Assembly: GCF_035222375.1 (NCBI RefSeq)
Contig: NW_026946366.1
Coordinates: 1,240,001 to 1,304,000, forward strand
Length of the DNA stretch: 64,000 nt
Direction: 5' to 3'
DNA from: Podospora pseudocomata
Taxonomy: Eukaryota; Ascomycota; Sordariomycetes; Sordariales; Podosporaceae
Under the pieces are notes generated by a model. That model was not told the DNA's origin. It worked only from the letters and a program-made list of their open reading frames with translations, and did not search any database. Position 1 is the stretch's first letter. The number at the start of each line of letters is the position of its first letter. Made by a program: the position numbers and the translations under genes. Positions 54,892 to 64,000 of the stretch are shown here, piece after piece.

Positions 54892-56336
54892 CTAGTAACC
54901 AACCTCCCGTCTCGCTGGTACTGGAGGAGCAGGCTTCTTGGATCTGCTCGGAGGAGGCGGCGGTGGAGCCTTCTTCACGACAGGATAACTAGACGTGCGT
55001 GTAAGACTGGCGCTCCCTACACTGGTGGCGGGACTTGAGCTACGGCCCCAATCCGGGCTTCCCGTATCGCTCGTGTCGTCATCCCGGTCGCCAAACACAT
55101 CGTCCTTGGTGGTCACGATCTTGTTAACAGGACGCAACTGGCCACGCAAGTTGCTGACGTTGGGGATGTTTTGGTTGACGCCGTACACCGAGCTTGGAGT
55201 GCTGGCGCCGGATATCCGACCTCCGCCGATACGCTCCCGCTCCAGACTCGCACCGCCCTGGAAAGTACTAGCTTTGCTGATGGTGGGGCGAACCGTACCG
55301 TCTTGCTGATTTTGAGGTTGAACTGGAAGGCCGATACGTCCAGTACGAGACGCAGGCATGCGGACAGGTGGTGCGCTCGATTCGGTCTCGTCGGACTCGT
55401 AGATCTTCTGGCTGCTCACCCGAGGAGCACGCTCAGAGAAGCTCTGCGCCGTATTCGACCTGGCACGGCCGGTTGTTGGGCGCCGTTCGATACTGCCATA
55501 TGTGCTCATGCCTCCGGGTGCCGGTGCTCCTGGCCAGTTTTGGCGAACACGTCTGAGTTCCTCGGCACACCGCTCATGGTAGTCGAGCTCGGCGTCCAAG
55601 AACTGCGTCAAATCCCGTACGCTATCGGCTTCAGCATCCCGAATGTCCTGCATACGGCGCCCAACGTCCTCGGAAGATTCCTCGTATTTGGCCTTGGCGG
55701 CGCGAAGCTCGTCGTCGATTCTGAAGTCATCTCGCTTGGCCTTCTGGGACTTGGAGATGCTGGCGTCATACGCAAGGCGGCGGTTCTCGAGCTTCTTGCG
55801 GGCAGCCTGTGCAAAAACAATTGGTTAGACACAGGTTCATGGGGAAGCAAGCGGTAGTTGTGTACGCACCTGATACTCCTTCATCATAGCCAGCGACCTC
55901 TCCAGCGACTCCAGCCAGGTTGTTGTGGCCTCCCCAACATAAGCCTCCTGGATTGCGGAAACTCTCTCGTTGGCCCGACCCATCGTTATGAGGCAGTTGC
56001 CAAAGTCGGAATCTGGTTGGAACTCCTCGCCGTGTGCAACCATTGTGCGGCCCAGATAGGCAGCTGGGAGGCCCTTCTCTCTGTCTTCCGCAGCCTCGAC
56101 ACGGCGGCCAACCCATTTGACGTATTGATTCATTGACCTTTGGAGGCGTTCCATGCCTGTGTCCTGTTAGTACGAGAAGCTCTCTTCGGAGTGTGATGGG
56201 AAACCTCACCCTCAAAACGAAGAGCCATCTCCATTTCGAGCTGCTTGAAGTCATCAGACATGGTAGTCTTTGCTTCACTGCCCATCTTCTCGCCGGCCCA
56301 TTGGAAGGCGCGGTCGAACTTCTTGCCAATATTCAT
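54892..56336 (-). CDS. Endophilin-like BAR-domain protein
   Basis: Three exons: 56336-56210, 56156-55870 and 55806-54892, giving 442 residues. The N-terminus MNIGKKFDRAFQWAGEKMG is an amphipathic helix 0 of an N-BAR domain. The BAR core continues with MERLQRSMNQYVKW, YLGRTMVAHGEEFQPDSDFG, ESLERSLAMMKEYQ-AARKKLENRR and FLDAELDYHERCAEELRRV (to about residue 245). The rest is a Ser/Pro-rich disordered tail ending KKAPPPPPPSRSKKPAPPVP, a ligand for SH3 domains; no SH3 domain of its own is present. Such proteins bend membrane at endocytic sites and work with actin. The poly-Pro end suggests docking to an SH3 partner such as Rvs167, whose partner Rvs161 is encoded 3.3 kb away. Confidence 0.88.
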
Positions 56337-59300
56337 GATGAGGGTCTGGTGTGTACGTTGTAGATGGCGGTATTGGTGAGTATGTGCAGATGAGGAAAAA
56401 GAGGAGAAATGTCCTATCAACAGTGGGACAGATGGCGGATAGTGTCCTTATGGGTGTCTCCCGGTGGAAATTGCCAGCGCACAGCTCGGCTGCTCCAACC
56501 TCTTGAATTAGTCGTGGTGGTTGGGTTGGGGTGTGGTATCCGTAATGAGTGACGTTCCTCTGTGTTACAATGACGGCAGCCGATTAAGAAAGGCAAAAGG
56601 TTGGGAAGCACTGCTTCGGGACGGGAACAGGGTCATATGCAGTCGAGGAAGGCGAATAAAAGAGAGGCCAGAGGTAGAGTCTGGGAAAAGAGAGTAAGGG
56701 CTCTGATATGTATTCAATGGCCGCGAGACAGATTTGTACCGTACCGTCCCTTTTGATTGCGAAACTCGTCAAAACGGGTGAATTGGAATCCTGTAGCTGG
56801 TCGCTAGGAACAGGGGTCCGCCGAACCCAAGCGGGCCAGGGGCCACTCACACCCTGAGCGGTGGCTGCAGAGCGCTAAACATGCAACTACAGGGGGGTCC
56901 CATCATCCATGCCCACCAACAGCTGACCCGCGGACCTGGGGTATCAGTCTGTTATCAGCGGGTGCGGAATCTCTCAATCACGAATGATCGATGTTTCCCA
57001 TTCTGCTGGTTGCCCAGACACGGCCACATCTCGGACAGCTTTGTCGACGCAATATCGGATGAAAGTGGAAGCTGCAGCGTGAAATCACTCTCATGCCGCC
57101 TCGATATGGAAGCTGCAATGGCTTTGCGGACCGTCGACAGCAGAAATCACCAGACACCTTCCACTTACCTCACCGTCCTTCAATTCTCACATGTAAATGG
57201 AACCAGCATCTAGACGCGCGACTGGTGAGAAAGGCTTCTGTCCTAAAATGTCAAGGCACCTGTTCCTTAGACTGATTCGCCCCATCGAAACGCTTGCTGG
57301 CACGCTTGCTATGGTAGCACACAAGAGGCCCATTCCCCTGACCAGCTGTTGCTGCTGTGGGACTGTGGACTGTGGACACCTTGAATGGAGACCTGTCACT
57401 TGTTGGATCTGGATGTCTTGGGATGTCTCCGAAGACATCTGCACGATTGACAGGGTTCCCCGTTGCTTTGTGGGCGTCTGGCTCCCAATCGACCAACCCA
57501 CTTGTTGAGGCGCAGCAGTTTGTGTGTCGCGTTCAACTCTTCTTGTTTCCCCCATCTACCGGCCATCAATGAGTCGATTGCTGTTCACAAGCACATCCAG
57601 ATACGAGCTATTTGCACCGAATAAGAGCCGGACCCAGTGAATATACTTGAGATGATGATCCGGTACCCATTTCCGCCAACACGCCAGTTCTGGTGCCACC
57701 CACACCAGCATGCAACCTGTAGGTCGATATTGAGAGGAAGCTCTTCCTGCATCCGACACAAGAGCCACCTGCTTGGGCCAGAATAGCCTGAAATCGTTAC
57801 AGCATGCTATTCAGCGACCACCCACCATCACAATCAAGTCTAGGCCCTCACTACATTCCAACATGGTGGATGGTCGGCCCGAGCTCGGGCGTATTGGTGT
57901 GGTGCTGATAACAAGTCGCTGATGCTCTTGCTGTTGTTCCTCTACGCCTTCCGACTGCCGCCCCGACGGGGTGTTTGCAGGTGATCACCGTCTTCTTCCA
58001 GAAAAAGAATCCTTTCACGATCGGAACCATTGGCCAGCAGAATGGCAGATCCGGGGCAATCGTAGCGCCAAAACCTAAACGCCGGAGAGATCCGCCAGCC
58101 GCCGTCAATCATGGCCCAATTCATACCAAATCCTCAGAGCGCCTGGCCAGATCCGAAACAGCACTTGAAAGCCAGTTGCAAGGTCCCCCCCCGTCTCTTC
58201 AGCGCTGTTTCAGCCTTGCCTTGTCAATCTCCAATCGACTTTTCATGCCTTCAGTTTGAAGTCTCAGACTCTGAGAGCCAATTGAAGCTGTCTTTGATCC
58301 CTTTGACGCCCTGACGATCAGAAGCCAACCAACTACTCGGCGGGTTTCGATTGACTTGTGGTTGACTAACAGGGTTTATTTTTAGACCAAATGACACCAT
58401 CTATGACAATGACGCTGCGAAACACCGTCACCGTGCTTGGACAGTCATGGAAGCTAGAGAAAACCAAATGCTCAGTGATGGAGTCATTGGACATGCGGCT
58501 GCAGTTCGGATTTGTCCTCCACCAATGCTCTTTGATTCACTTTCCCTCTTTGAAGTCCAACATTTTCCCAGTTTCCCAACTTCAAAACAACCCACACTTG
58601 GCGCCAAACACAAGCCATTCAAAACCTCCCCTTCCCATTTCGCTTCCGTCGATCTCACATTCTCATCCAAACCGATGGGTCATCTGTCTTCAATGCGACA
58701 GCTCCACAAAATACATGGTGACGTTTCAATGCACTTGGTGTCTTTGAAAAACAGTGGGAGCGGAAAAGCCAAGACGTCTCCGCCTCTCCGCCTCCGTTTC
58801 CCGTCCCAAAGTGTCAACCCCGTAACTATGTGACCCTCTTCTCCGACTCCGTACATACTTTTCGGATGCCGAGCCGAGCGTTCGGAGGACCCGTCAAATA
58901 TACCCAGTGCCCAGTGATACTGATGTAAACAATGGCGAGGCCCCTTAAACCAAAATATAATACCCCCCTTTCCATACCTGGCCTAGCCATTGACGTTTAA
59001 GGGGCCATCTTCATCCATCGCTGACTGCTCTCAAATACACCACGTGAGTTGGTCGACAGCGCATAGGGAACATCGCTCACTCGGGCACTATTTCCCAGGG
59101 CAAGAGATACTGGCGAGCTACATGAAAGAAGCCATCGGTGTACTCTACATTCGGTTATGACCTCCAATACTTCCCAGCTACCACATGGCAAAACAAGTGG
59201 TAAAATTGGGAGTATTTTCAAGGCCGTGATGTGAACTTTTATGAAAACTTCCAGGTAGCCCCCACACGCTGCAGGCCCAGGTATATAACATGGGTGAACA

Positions 59301-59590
59301 TGACTGTGATGGCGATATAAGCTTGCATAGGTTTAAAAACGTCCAATAAGAAGAACCGCCTGCTTGTTCATGTGATCTAATCAGCAAGGGCAATACAGCA
59401 AACCTGCCAGGTCAAACTTCTAAAACAAGACCTCACACCAAAAGAAGGCTAAATAGCATGCATAGGGTATGTAAGAATGCATACAGGCTCTGTTCCAACC
59501 GGCCAATGTCCCATCTCAAAACGCCAATTACAACAACATAAGAATTTCCAGTCCCATCCAAGTTTCCAGTAATCACCCTCTCAACCCCCT
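56337..59590. other. Long intergenic region between two BAR genes
   Basis: 3.25 kb upstream of the endophilin-like gene and downstream of the Rvs161-like gene. Open frames up to 128 codons lack domains, and no splice series was found. Nothing else recognised. Confidence 0.5.
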
Positions 59591-60791
59591 TTACACGGTC
59601 CCACTGATGCTCAGTTCTCTTATCTCCTGTAGCACCTGTTCGACTCTGCTATCCAAGTGGCCCTCAGCGTACTGATCTCTAGTGTCCGCATCTAGGTACT
59701 GCTGCACCTGAGCCATTCTGCTGTAAGCCTCTGCGCAAAACCGCAATTGGATCTTGACAAGTGCCTCGAATGATGGATCAAGGTAAGGAACGCGTAGATC
59801 GATGAGCTGTGGCAGCTCCGTGCACAATTGTTCGTTGAGCTGTTCGTATGCTGCCTTGGCCATGTCCATCTCCTTCTCCGCTCTTGGGAGCTTGGTAACA
59901 TCCTTGTCGGGCTTTTCGACCAGCTTCTTAACCTTGGCACGTAGTGCGTCGTAGTCGAGGAGTTTGTGGCTGCGCTTCTTGATACCTAAATTACCCGTGT
60001 CAGAAGGTCTCGGATTCGGGGGCAGGGTGTAGGAACATACACTCATTCACATCGGGAAAGTAGGCGCAAAATCTCGAGATGGGCTCTAGCACTGTCGTCC
60101 GATATGGCCCGTCGAGCGCCTTGATCGTTTCGGCATCCAAATCCTCTACTGCTTGCTTGTAGCTCCTGCTCACGCCGTCCTTAGCGCCGGCTTCGCCGTA
60201 GAAGGCATCGATTGTCTCGGCAATACGCATTTGTGAGGCCGTCATCGCTGTTATCTGTTAGTACATTACCGCTTCGACCTGTTCCTTCTGGCACCGTGTG
60301 TCCTCATACCTCGCAGAGAATCGAGGTATCCCTTTGCCTCCTTCTGTAACCGCAGCGATGCCGCCTCCATGGTTCTGAAACGTCTATCCAAAATATCAGT
60401 TTCCTGTTCCAGCCTCTTTCAACCAGCGCATGCTTGGTGCCATATCCGTACCTTTCTTCAACTTCATAATCTCGGTCATTTGTCTTCTCGACATGGCCTG
60501 ATCAAACCAAGAACAGTCAGCATTTTGGAAGCAGAAAAAATTTTGTCTTCGGGGCGGTAGAGTATAGTGTAGTGGTTGGCATCGTTGGGGGCGAGGCCAT
60601 GGAAGTGGTGTGGCGCTGATGTTGGTGCTCTCAGTGCATTAACGAAACGGACGAACCAGTCTTCATCATCACCTGCGTCGTAGCGCGGTTGACATTCTTC
60701 TTGAAGCCTGCAGTACAACAAAAAGGTCAGCGCAAAATGTCTCTGGTACATCCTCAAGTTATGGTGCGGTCCACGTACCCGCCCAAGACAT
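59591..60791 (-). CDS. RVS161: Rvs161/Hob3-type amphiphysin BAR protein
   Basis: Six exons (about 60791-60779, 60707-60657, 60497-60452, 60383-60310, 60247-60041 and 59985-59591) give about 261 residues, the usual length. The first exon is only 13 nt (ATG TCT TGG GCG G). The product reads MSWAGFKKNVNRATTQVMMK, TNDRDYEVEER, LQKEAKGYLDSLR-AMTASQM, AVEDLDAETIKALDGPYRTT, VLEPISRFCAYFPDVNEC-IK, LLDYDALRAKVKKLVEKPDK and PYLDPSFEALVKIQLRFCAE, the BAR domain only, with no SH3. The yeast protein forms a heterodimer with Rvs167 that tubulates membrane at endocytic sites; Hob3 in fission yeast also activates Cdc42. Residues are highly conserved, so the gene should be active. One exon border is uncertain by a base. 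Confidence 0.93.
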
Positions 60792-61654
60792 GATGGGCAA
60801 CTGGTTGTTGACTGGTTGATACCTGGTCTATTGCGGCTCGAAATTCAGGGGTTTTCAGGGCGTCGCTCGTTCGTTCCCTGTTCGAATAGGGCAATGCGCA
60901 GTCGTCGGTTGTATTGGTCGTCGTTGTTGAATGAAGCGATATTCAAGGCAAAGCTAATTGACTGTCAACCGCAGGTAGTGTCGTGGTTCAAGGCTGGCTA
61001 GGATGCTCGTTGTGGCCGGTTTGAATCTGAACCGCCGAGATGGAGAGAGGTGACGAATGTTGAACTGTGGCTGAGCCCCGCTTGACTGCCTACCAAACCC
61101 GCGTGCGTGCCGTCGTCCCGCCCCGACGACGTCAGAGCCCAGGAACAGCCACAATCCCGGCACAGATCCCCCGCCAAGTGGGCCATCTCTGAGCTTCTGG
61201 GCTGCCGTCTGTTTGCCAGCTGACAAACCAAGCCTTCCATCCTCCTCTCACTTCAAGCCATCTCACTCAGAACAACGGCTTTGTGTTCCAAAGTTAGAAT
61301 GCCTTTGAGTCACTCGCCGCGGCGAGGAGGCTTACGGCTCATGTCAAAAATGTAGACCATAGTTTTATTTATAAGATCTCGCAATAGACGTTCATGTTGC
61401 ACCTTTCCTTCATTCACTCATTTTTGCATTCTATCCAAAGACCACACACCCAATAAGCAATTCCCCAGCCGGCTGTTCAAAGCCCATTTAAAAAGTTTCC
61501 ACCCACAGCAAAGACACTTAGAAACAACACCAAAGTCTGCCAGAGGCAGCCAACCAGCATAACGACCAAACAAAAGTCCCGCCGGTCCAAACAAAAACCC
61601 GTTCAGGATCCAGAACCAGTACCAGCAGCATCCATCGAGTCACAAAAACCAGAA
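60792..61654. other. Divergent promoter region
   Basis: Between the Rvs161-like gene (minus) and the peptidyl-tRNA hydrolase gene (plus). The last 200 bp before 61,655 are A/C-rich, as typical of fungal leaders. No further gene. Confidence 0.5.
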
Positions 61655-62251
61655 ATGTCTGTTCGGCGCATCCTCGTCGTCGGCCTCGGCAACCCCGGCG
61701 AAGCCTACCGCAACACCTACCACTCAGCCGGCAACATCGTCCTCAACGCTCTACGAAACCAGATGGCTGGTACGCAGCCTTCCTTCAAGGTAGCGCGGCA
61801 TGGAAAGAAGAGCACAGAAGCCTCCATCGGGCCAAAATATTCGTTTCTGCAAAGTCCCTGTGTTATGAATGTGACTGGGACATGGTTCGCAAGGGCTTAC
61901 AGGGAGCACCTTATTGACAATGGGCTCAGTCCAGCTGAGTTGGGAGTTGTACTGGTGCATGATGACCTGGAGGAGGAGCTGGGTGTAGTGAAGATTAGGG
62001 ATTGGGCGCGGAGTCATAGGGGGCATAACGGCATCAAGAGCGTGAACGCCTCGTTAAAGGCTCATCCAGAAGGGAAGTGGGCTAGGGTTTCGATCGGTAT
62101 TGGGAGGCCGGTGGAGAGGGAGAGGGCGTCGGTTTCGGATTATGTGCTGAGCAAGATCCCAAGGCATGCTAGAGGGATTCTGGAGGAGAAGGGAGGTTCT
62201 GGGCTGTTGGCTGCGTTGATGGATTTGGAGAGGAAATGGGAGGCTTCATGA
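61655..62251 (+). CDS. PTH1: Peptidyl-tRNA hydrolase (Pth1 type)
   Basis: Intronless, 198 residues, full family length. VVGLGNPGEAYRNTYHSAGN carries the catalytic His (H23, equivalent to E. coli His20); MNVTG has Asn72; VLVHDDLEEELGVVKIRD has Asp103; and SHRGHNGIKSV holds Asn125 of the substrate site. The enzyme cuts the ester bond of peptidyl-tRNA dropped from ribosomes, recycling tRNA. In fungi this bacterial-type form can be mitochondrial or cytosolic; no strong mitochondrial presequence is seen before MSVRRIL. Compared with bacterial Pth, the part after residue 40 is somewhat compact. Confidence 0.93.
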   Translation: MSVRRILVVGLGNPGEAYRNTYHSAGNIVLNALRNQMAGTQPSFKVARHGKKSTEASIGPKYSFLQSPCVMNVTGTWFARAYREHLIDNGLSPAELGVVLVHDDLEEELGVVKIRDWARSHRGHNGIKSVNASLKAHPEGKWARVSIGIGRPVERERASVSDYVLSKIPRHARGILEEKGGSGLLAALMDLERKWEAS

Positions 62252-64000
62252 GGTGCATTTAAAGGGTTGAAGGTGTGAGAGAATCTGTACCGATATATTT
62301 TGTGATACCCAATTTGGAGGCAGGAGTCTATATCCTGAGTTCCTCAGTTTCTTCCTCCATTACCCAAAAACCATATCAATGAAGAATAACTGCATGTGTC
62401 TCCCCATCACGCCAACACCTGGCTGCCCCGTATACCACTCTTATGGAGCGGCTGTAAACCCTTCTCGTCGTTTCGGTGTGCTGCTGCCTCTAAAAGACGC
62501 CCAGCCGTAGGATCTGCACCGTTATCAAGAAGTAATTCCACTCCCCTCTCATTGTCAGCCCATACAGCGACAAGAAAAAGGCGTCACAACATCCACATCA
62601 AAACCATCTCCTATGAACCAATCACGTACGGGAAACCCGATACCATCCTGGGGCGTCTGGAATATGTGATTTGAGTCAGGCGCCATACTCTAAAAGGATC
62701 CGGGCCGAGTCATTATGCGACCAGTACAAATCCCAGAACAGCGCTGTAGTGCCAAACTCAGCTTGAAGCTCGACATCGGGGATCAACGCCATATGTCAAC
62801 AGCTCACGTAGAGCTCCGTATTGGTCCCTGAGGGTAGCTTGCCGCAGGGAAATTGGTTCGGTCGACTTCAGGACAGGTCTCAGAGAGGGCGCGGAGGATC
62901 TGAGGTAGTTGGGTGTTAGTCAGAGTATCCGATAGCCAACCTCACCACCGTGGCTTGAACGTACCAACTCTAAACCCTTGTCTGCGGCTGCGTGTATGGG
63001 GTCTCTAACTGATCTAAAAATGGGAGCCTCCCCAGGGGCCCATCGGAAACAGCAAAGGATCGCACACATTCTTTGAGTTGTAATGTAGCTGCAGAACAAG
63101 GCTGTGGAGGTGCGGGTGGCTCATGTCTGCCAACTTATAATGGCCCCTCCAGTTGCTGGAAGCATAATGCACGAGTAGAAAAGTAGCGACTATGAGCTCG
63201 CCCTGTTGTTTGTCTTTCGGGCTAATAACAAACTGCTCGACCAACTCGGAGATTTCTGGATCCGTCATATATGTCAAGCAGGTGCGAGCAACCTCTGTAT
63301 TGGCAGCTTGTCTCTCGACGTGAAACTGTGATGCCAGTGAGCCTGTTATCCTATCTGACTCGAGATATTCCTGGGCCGAATAGTGAGCAATCCTCACGTT
63401 GCTGTTTTGGTCGAACTCGAGGAGGCCAGGACAGATTTTGAGGATTTCATCATCACCCTCCAGTATCCTGTCTTTGTTGAACTGGGGATTATCTCCGAGC
63501 TCCACTGCCGTTGCATGGATGAGCTCGAGGGTTGTAAGCGGCCGTGCAGCGGTACAGAGCAGTGTCAAGACTCTCCTGGCATCTTCGGCTAAGGCTTTGT
63601 CGATATTCAGGAGTATTCGTTCGTAGGTGTCTTCCGGGTTCCGAGGGAGCGAGGCGAGCAAGCTATTGAGATGGGTCTTGCTTATTGGACAGGATTGGAG
63701 GGCTTTGAACTGGCATTCGACACATCGAAAGCTGTGATGTATCAGTACACATCCACATGGTTTTGTTGACATCGAAGACGTCTCATGACCACCAAATAGC
63801 CCGAAAAAACTCACACGCCATTAGCACGAGATGCTAGAGCATCCTGAATTTCCTGTCGATAGTTTTTCCACCCTCGGAGGCGACGATTCGTTTGTAAACG
63901 AGCAGCAATGAAGGACGCGATATCCGAGTCAATGGAAGCGTTTTTCATTTTGATGTCTCCGTCTTCAGATGGTGATAGACACTCCCGAGTATCTTGTTCG
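62252..64000 (-). pseudogene. Decayed NACHT-ankyrin (NLR-type) gene, 5' part outside window
   Basis: On the minus strand the frame is open from the window edge (QDTRECLSPSEDGD), continues through a helical NACHT C-terminal part (IASFIAARLQTNRRLRGWKN) to ANGV. A phase-2 intron (donor GTGAGT at about 63,813, acceptor ATCACAG) follows, then FRCVECQFKALQSC, SLPRNPEDTYERILLNIDKA and a winged-helix block ending HYSAQEYLESDR. After about 63,050 the frame changes: DPIHAAADKGLEL and, further on, ankyrin-like remains (SARILLEYGA, VELLLDNGADPTAGRLLEAA) are scattered in different frames with stops down to about 62,400. So the receptor seems inactive at its ankyrin end. The bases 62,252-62,400 hold nothing else. 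Confidence 0.7.

Noticed and set aside
57187-58833. Frames of 100-128 codons between the BAR genes
   Set aside because: No domain, no splice series, and both strands equally open.

Overview
The window reads as nuclear DNA of a filamentous ascomycete (Pezizomycotina, probably Sordariomycetes; the order is not certain). The grounds are many short introns of about 45-75 nt with GTRNGT donors and CTRAC-like branch sites, intron-bearing tRNA genes, PNP-NACHT-ankyrin NLR-type genes, Fot1/pogo transposons and a chromodomain Ty3/gypsy element. Housekeeping genes alternate with accessory, fast-changing stretches.

Left part (1-20 kb): the 3' end of an ankyrin-repeat gene, an intron-containing tRNA (probably Tyr), a gene for an 11-residue Gly/Val repeat protein, three small Tyr/Gln-rich orphan genes (two with similar N-termini), a secreted siderophore-esterase-like hydrolase, a decayed multi-pass membrane protein gene, and a seven-exon DUF7025-type AAA protein with an intact Walker A but no Walker B acidic pair. 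A chimeric, core-deleted Fot1/pogo element (18.6-20.1 kb) closes this part.

Centre (20.7-34 kb): one PNP-NACHT-ankyrin gene on the minus strand is cut in two by a very young Ty3/gypsy chromovirus-type element (23,946-30,805). The element has near-identical LTRs and an ACTTC target duplication. The host reading frame is continuous across the duplication, so the insertion alone separates the PNP half (30.8-32.0 kb) from the NACHT plus 16-ankyrin half (20.7-23.9 kb). A second core-deleted Fot1/pogo copy follows at 32.8-33.9 kb.

Right part (34.5-64 kb): tRNA-Met(CAT) with an intron, a small secreted protein, a large E2 ubiquitin-conjugating enzyme, an L-amino-acid-oxidase-like gene with one in-frame stop, an ammonium transporter with GATAAG sites upstream, a GPI-anchored-type secreted protein, a possible structured non-coding RNA (51.6-51.9 kb), cyclin H (TFIIK), two BAR-domain genes about 3.3 kb apart (endophilin-like and Rvs161/Hob3), peptidyl-tRNA hydrolase, and at the edge a decayed NACHT-ankyrin gene running out of the window.

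Functionally, the NLR-type genes (three in 64 kb) and the transposons form the accessory layer. The rest covers ubiquitylation, transcription (TFIIK), endocytosis/membrane curvature, ammonium uptake and translation quality control. Exon borders were assigned by eye from splice signals and reading frame.
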